A program made the translations under genes and the position numbers. A stretch of 7,626 nucleotides of DNA from Rhodothermaceae bacterium (GTDB lineage: Bacteria; Bacteroidota; Rhodothermia; Rhodothermales; JAHEMB01): contig JAHEMB010000141.1 of assembly GCA_024643915.1 (NCBI GenBank), positions 1-7,626 on the forward strand, given 5' to 3'. The notes under the pieces were generated by a model. That model saw nothing but the letters and a program-made list of their open reading frames with translations, did no database searches and had not been told where the DNA came from. Positions 6,345 through 7,626 of this stretch are shown piece after piece. The first letter of the stretch is position 1, and every line of letters begins with the position of its first letter.

Positions 6345-6959
6345 TCAGCTCAGCCGCTTGATAGTGCAGCCGACCGACTTGGTCACGGTGGGATCGATCG
6401 CCTCGCCGTCGGCCAGGTTTTGCATCGCATCCAGCAGGAAAGGGCGCTCCACGGCGTCGGCGTTGCGGGCGTTGTCGTCGATGGCGCCTAGGTAAGCCAG
6501 GGTGAAGGCCGGATCGAAGAGAAAAACGTCGGGCGTGCGCGTGGCGCCGAAAGCGTCGGCGAGGGCGTGGTTTTCATCGATCACGTAGGGCACGGTGTAA
6601 CCGTTGGCGGCGGCGAACGCCTGCATGTCTTCCAGCCCATCGCCCTGGTCGCGATAGGCTTCATTTGAGTTGACGAGGATCATGCCGATGCCGAGCTCCT
6701 CGGCGCGCGCCATCAGGACCGGATAGCGATCCTGCCAGGCTTCCACCCACGGGCAGGTGTTGCATGAGAAGACGACGAGCAACCCGTTCTCGCCCATCAT
6801 GTCTTCGAGGGAAAACATGTCGCCCGAGATATCGAGCATCTCGGTATCCGTCATCGGGGCAGCGTCGCCGATGGCGAGGCGTTCGGGCGGTGCAGGGGTG
6901 AAAGCGGCGACAAAGAACGTGGCAAAAAGAGCAGCAAACGACAGGCGGTTCTTCAGCAT
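6345..6959 (-). CDS. Exported thioredoxin-like (redoxin) protein
   Basis: A 204-residue thioredoxin-fold protein with an N-terminal signal peptide or anchor (hydrophobic about 6-20, then TPAPP). The active site is C66-NT-C69 in VVFSCNTCPWVEAW, after GENGLLVVF, the usual first strand. The cis-proline is T142-P143, followed by DVFLFDPAFTLAYLGAIDDN, and the C-terminus has SVGCTIKR with a third cysteine at 198. These blocks, with VNSNEAYRDQGD (96-107), mark a thioredoxin family common in Bacteroidota and relatives. It probably acts as a periplasmic thiol-disulfide protein; its partner is unknown. The frame is open upstream to 7085, but the start at 6959 is chosen because GGAGG lies eight bases before it and the signal peptide begins there. 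It is the first gene of a likely two-gene operon with the serine hydrolase, whose C375/C388 pair could be a substrate, though this is speculative. Confidence 0.9.
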   Translation of the reverse strand: MLKNRLSFAALFATFFVAAFTPAPPERLAIGDAAPMTDTEMLDISGDMFSLEDMMGENGLLVVFSCNTCPWVEAWQDRYPVLMARAEELGIGMILVNSNEAYRDQGDGLEDMQAFAAANGYTVPYVIDENHALADAFGATRTPDVFLFDPAFTLAYLGAIDDNARNADAVERPFLLDAMQNLADGEAIDPTVTKSVGCTIKRLS

Positions 6960-7218
6960 AACGAAATCCTCCAGTACCTTTGGGGAATTGCTGGGTGGGT
7001 AGAGCACGCGTATCGTTTTACCCGGCCCCGGTTCCGTCGGTCGTCCACGCATGAAGGCACTCTGCCCACCGCTCCTCTTCAACAAACTGTTAAGATCGTT
7101 GTGGAACTCCCGATGCGCTTGACGATCTTAGTGTATTACCCGCCGCGCAAAAACCAGGGTGTTGCTCCCACCCGCCTGCGCGTCCGCCCGCCATCGCCAA
7201 TACCCCCGGAGAATCGAC
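6960..7218. other. Divergent intergenic region between the thioredoxin-like and TerB-like genes
   Basis: This 259-bp region must hold the start signals for both flanking genes. I see the ribosome binding site GGAGG (minus strand) at its left end, GGAG (7208-7211) at its right end, and a perfect 9-bp inverted repeat in the middle. No convincing -35/-10 pair is visible on either strand: TTGACG at 7119-7124 has no good -10 at proper spacing. No TACA-N2-TGTA dyad is present, so direct control by the BlaI-type repressor is not supported here. Confidence 0.5.
7091..7130. repeat. Perfect 9-bp inverted repeat TAAGATCGT/ACGATCTTA
   Basis: TAAGATCGT (7091-7099) and ACGATCTTA (7122-7130) are exact reverse complements with a 22-base spacer; the arm centres are 31 bp apart, close to three helical turns. 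It lies in the divergent region, nearly 90 bases before the TerB-like start and about 130 before the thioredoxin-like start. This fits a regulator binding two half-sites, or a weak hairpin. No T-tract is attached. Confidence 0.55.
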
Positions 7219-7599
7219 ATGAGTGAAGGACAAATTACGCTGACGGTCCTGCACGACCTGGCGCTCCTCTACCTCGGCCTCGCCCACGGCGCCGACGACG
7301 AACTCGATCCTTCCGAGACGACGGAGATAGAAGCCAAGCTGCGGCAATGGCAACCGCACAAAGATCCCGCCCTGATCCATCACGTCCTCCGCGAGGCCAC
7401 CCTTTCGTACATGAACGAGCACGGCGAAAAGCGCCTTAAGGAAGCCGTGGACGTGCTCGGCCGCCAGCTCCCCGAACGCCTCCGCATCGCCATCCTCCGC
7501 GACCTCGAAGACATCGCCCAGGCCGACCGGCAGGTAACTGAGGGCGAAGAGCACTTCATCAACCGCGTCGCCGACCTGCAGGGCCTGGAGCGGAATTAA
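7219..7599 (+). CDS. TerB-like protein
   Basis: A 126-residue, mostly helical, acidic soluble protein of the TerB/TerB-like type. Two similar helix-acidic loop-helix units are visible: GLAHGADDELDPSETTEIEAKL (20-41) and DIAQADRQVTEGEEHFINRV (98-117). Their A-D followed by x-E pattern is the conserved acidic, possibly metal-binding, feature of the family. The length is near the usual size of about 130-150 residues. TerB proteins are linked to tellurite resistance operons and to stress or phage-defence contexts, but stand-alone copies such as this are common and their role is unclear. No other ter gene is visible. The start at 7219 is preferred over an in-frame upstream start at 7159 because GGAG lies seven bases before it and the upstream residues look non-coding. 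No signal peptide, so cytoplasmic. Confidence 0.8.
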   Translation: MSEGQITLTVLHDLALLYLGLAHGADDELDPSETTEIEAKLRQWQPHKDPALIHHVLREATLSYMNEHGEKRLKEAVDVLGRQLPERLRIAILRDLEDIAQADRQVTEGEEHFINRVADLQGLERN

Positions 7600-7626
7600 G
7601 TGCAGCGTGACCGGCCATGACGCTTT

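Noticed and set aside
6960..7085. N-terminal extension of the thioredoxin-like protein to 7085
   Set aside because: It would place the signal peptide inside the protein; a strong ribosome site precedes the ATG at 6959.
7219..7599. Tellurite resistance operon
   Set aside because: Only a single TerB-like gene is visible; none of the other ter genes appears, so the phenotype cannot be inferred.

Overview
The window is GC-rich bacterial chromosome carrying eight protein genes and no RNA genes, insertion sequences or CRISPR arrays that I can see. The gene families fit a Rhodothermota/Bacteroidota-type organism best: a thioredoxin family ending in GCTIKR, a serine hydrolase with a C-terminal TPR, a DUF1206 membrane protein, and a BlaI/M56 pair with an unusual periplasmic tail. 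This assignment is an inference; no phylogenetic marker is present. The one clear promoter looks like a standard -35/-10 promoter rather than the -33/-7 type of Bacteroides, which slightly favours Rhodothermota or another phylum.

Layout. Positions 1-437 (minus) hold the 5' part of an NAD(P)-binding atypical SDR related to TIP30/HTATIP2, cut by the window edge. Positions 530-1372 (minus) encode a six-helix DUF1206 membrane protein, and 1472-1870 (minus) a small lipoprotein. A 199-bp divergent intergenic region follows, with a strong promoter and two BlaI-type dyads. It drives a plus-strand operon: a BlaI/MecI-type repressor (2070-2480) overlapping by 8 bp an M56 (BlaR1-like) membrane metalloprotease (2473-4776). 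Convergent to it, 11 bp away, is a minus-strand operon read from 6959 down to 4788: a secreted thioredoxin-like protein, then a secreted beta-lactamase-fold serine hydrolase with a TPR tail. A 259-bp intergenic region containing a perfect 9-bp inverted repeat separates it from a plus-strand TerB-like gene (7219-7599).

How it may work. The centre is a membrane-signal-to-repressor relay. The M56 protein has the HExxH zinc site on the predicted cytoplasmic side. In place of the penicillin-binding sensor of true BlaR1, its periplasmic tail consists of two related domains of about 85-90 residues flanking a coiled coil of about 175 residues. By family analogy a periplasmic signal would activate the protease, remove BlaI and open its own promoter. 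The operators also cover a possible divergent promoter for the lipoprotein gene, so the lipoprotein may belong to the same circuit. Several adjacent products are predicted to be exported or membrane-bound (lipoprotein, serine hydrolase, thioredoxin-like protein, DUF1206 protein), which suggests an envelope-related neighbourhood, but only the blaI promoter carries recognisable BlaI dyads.
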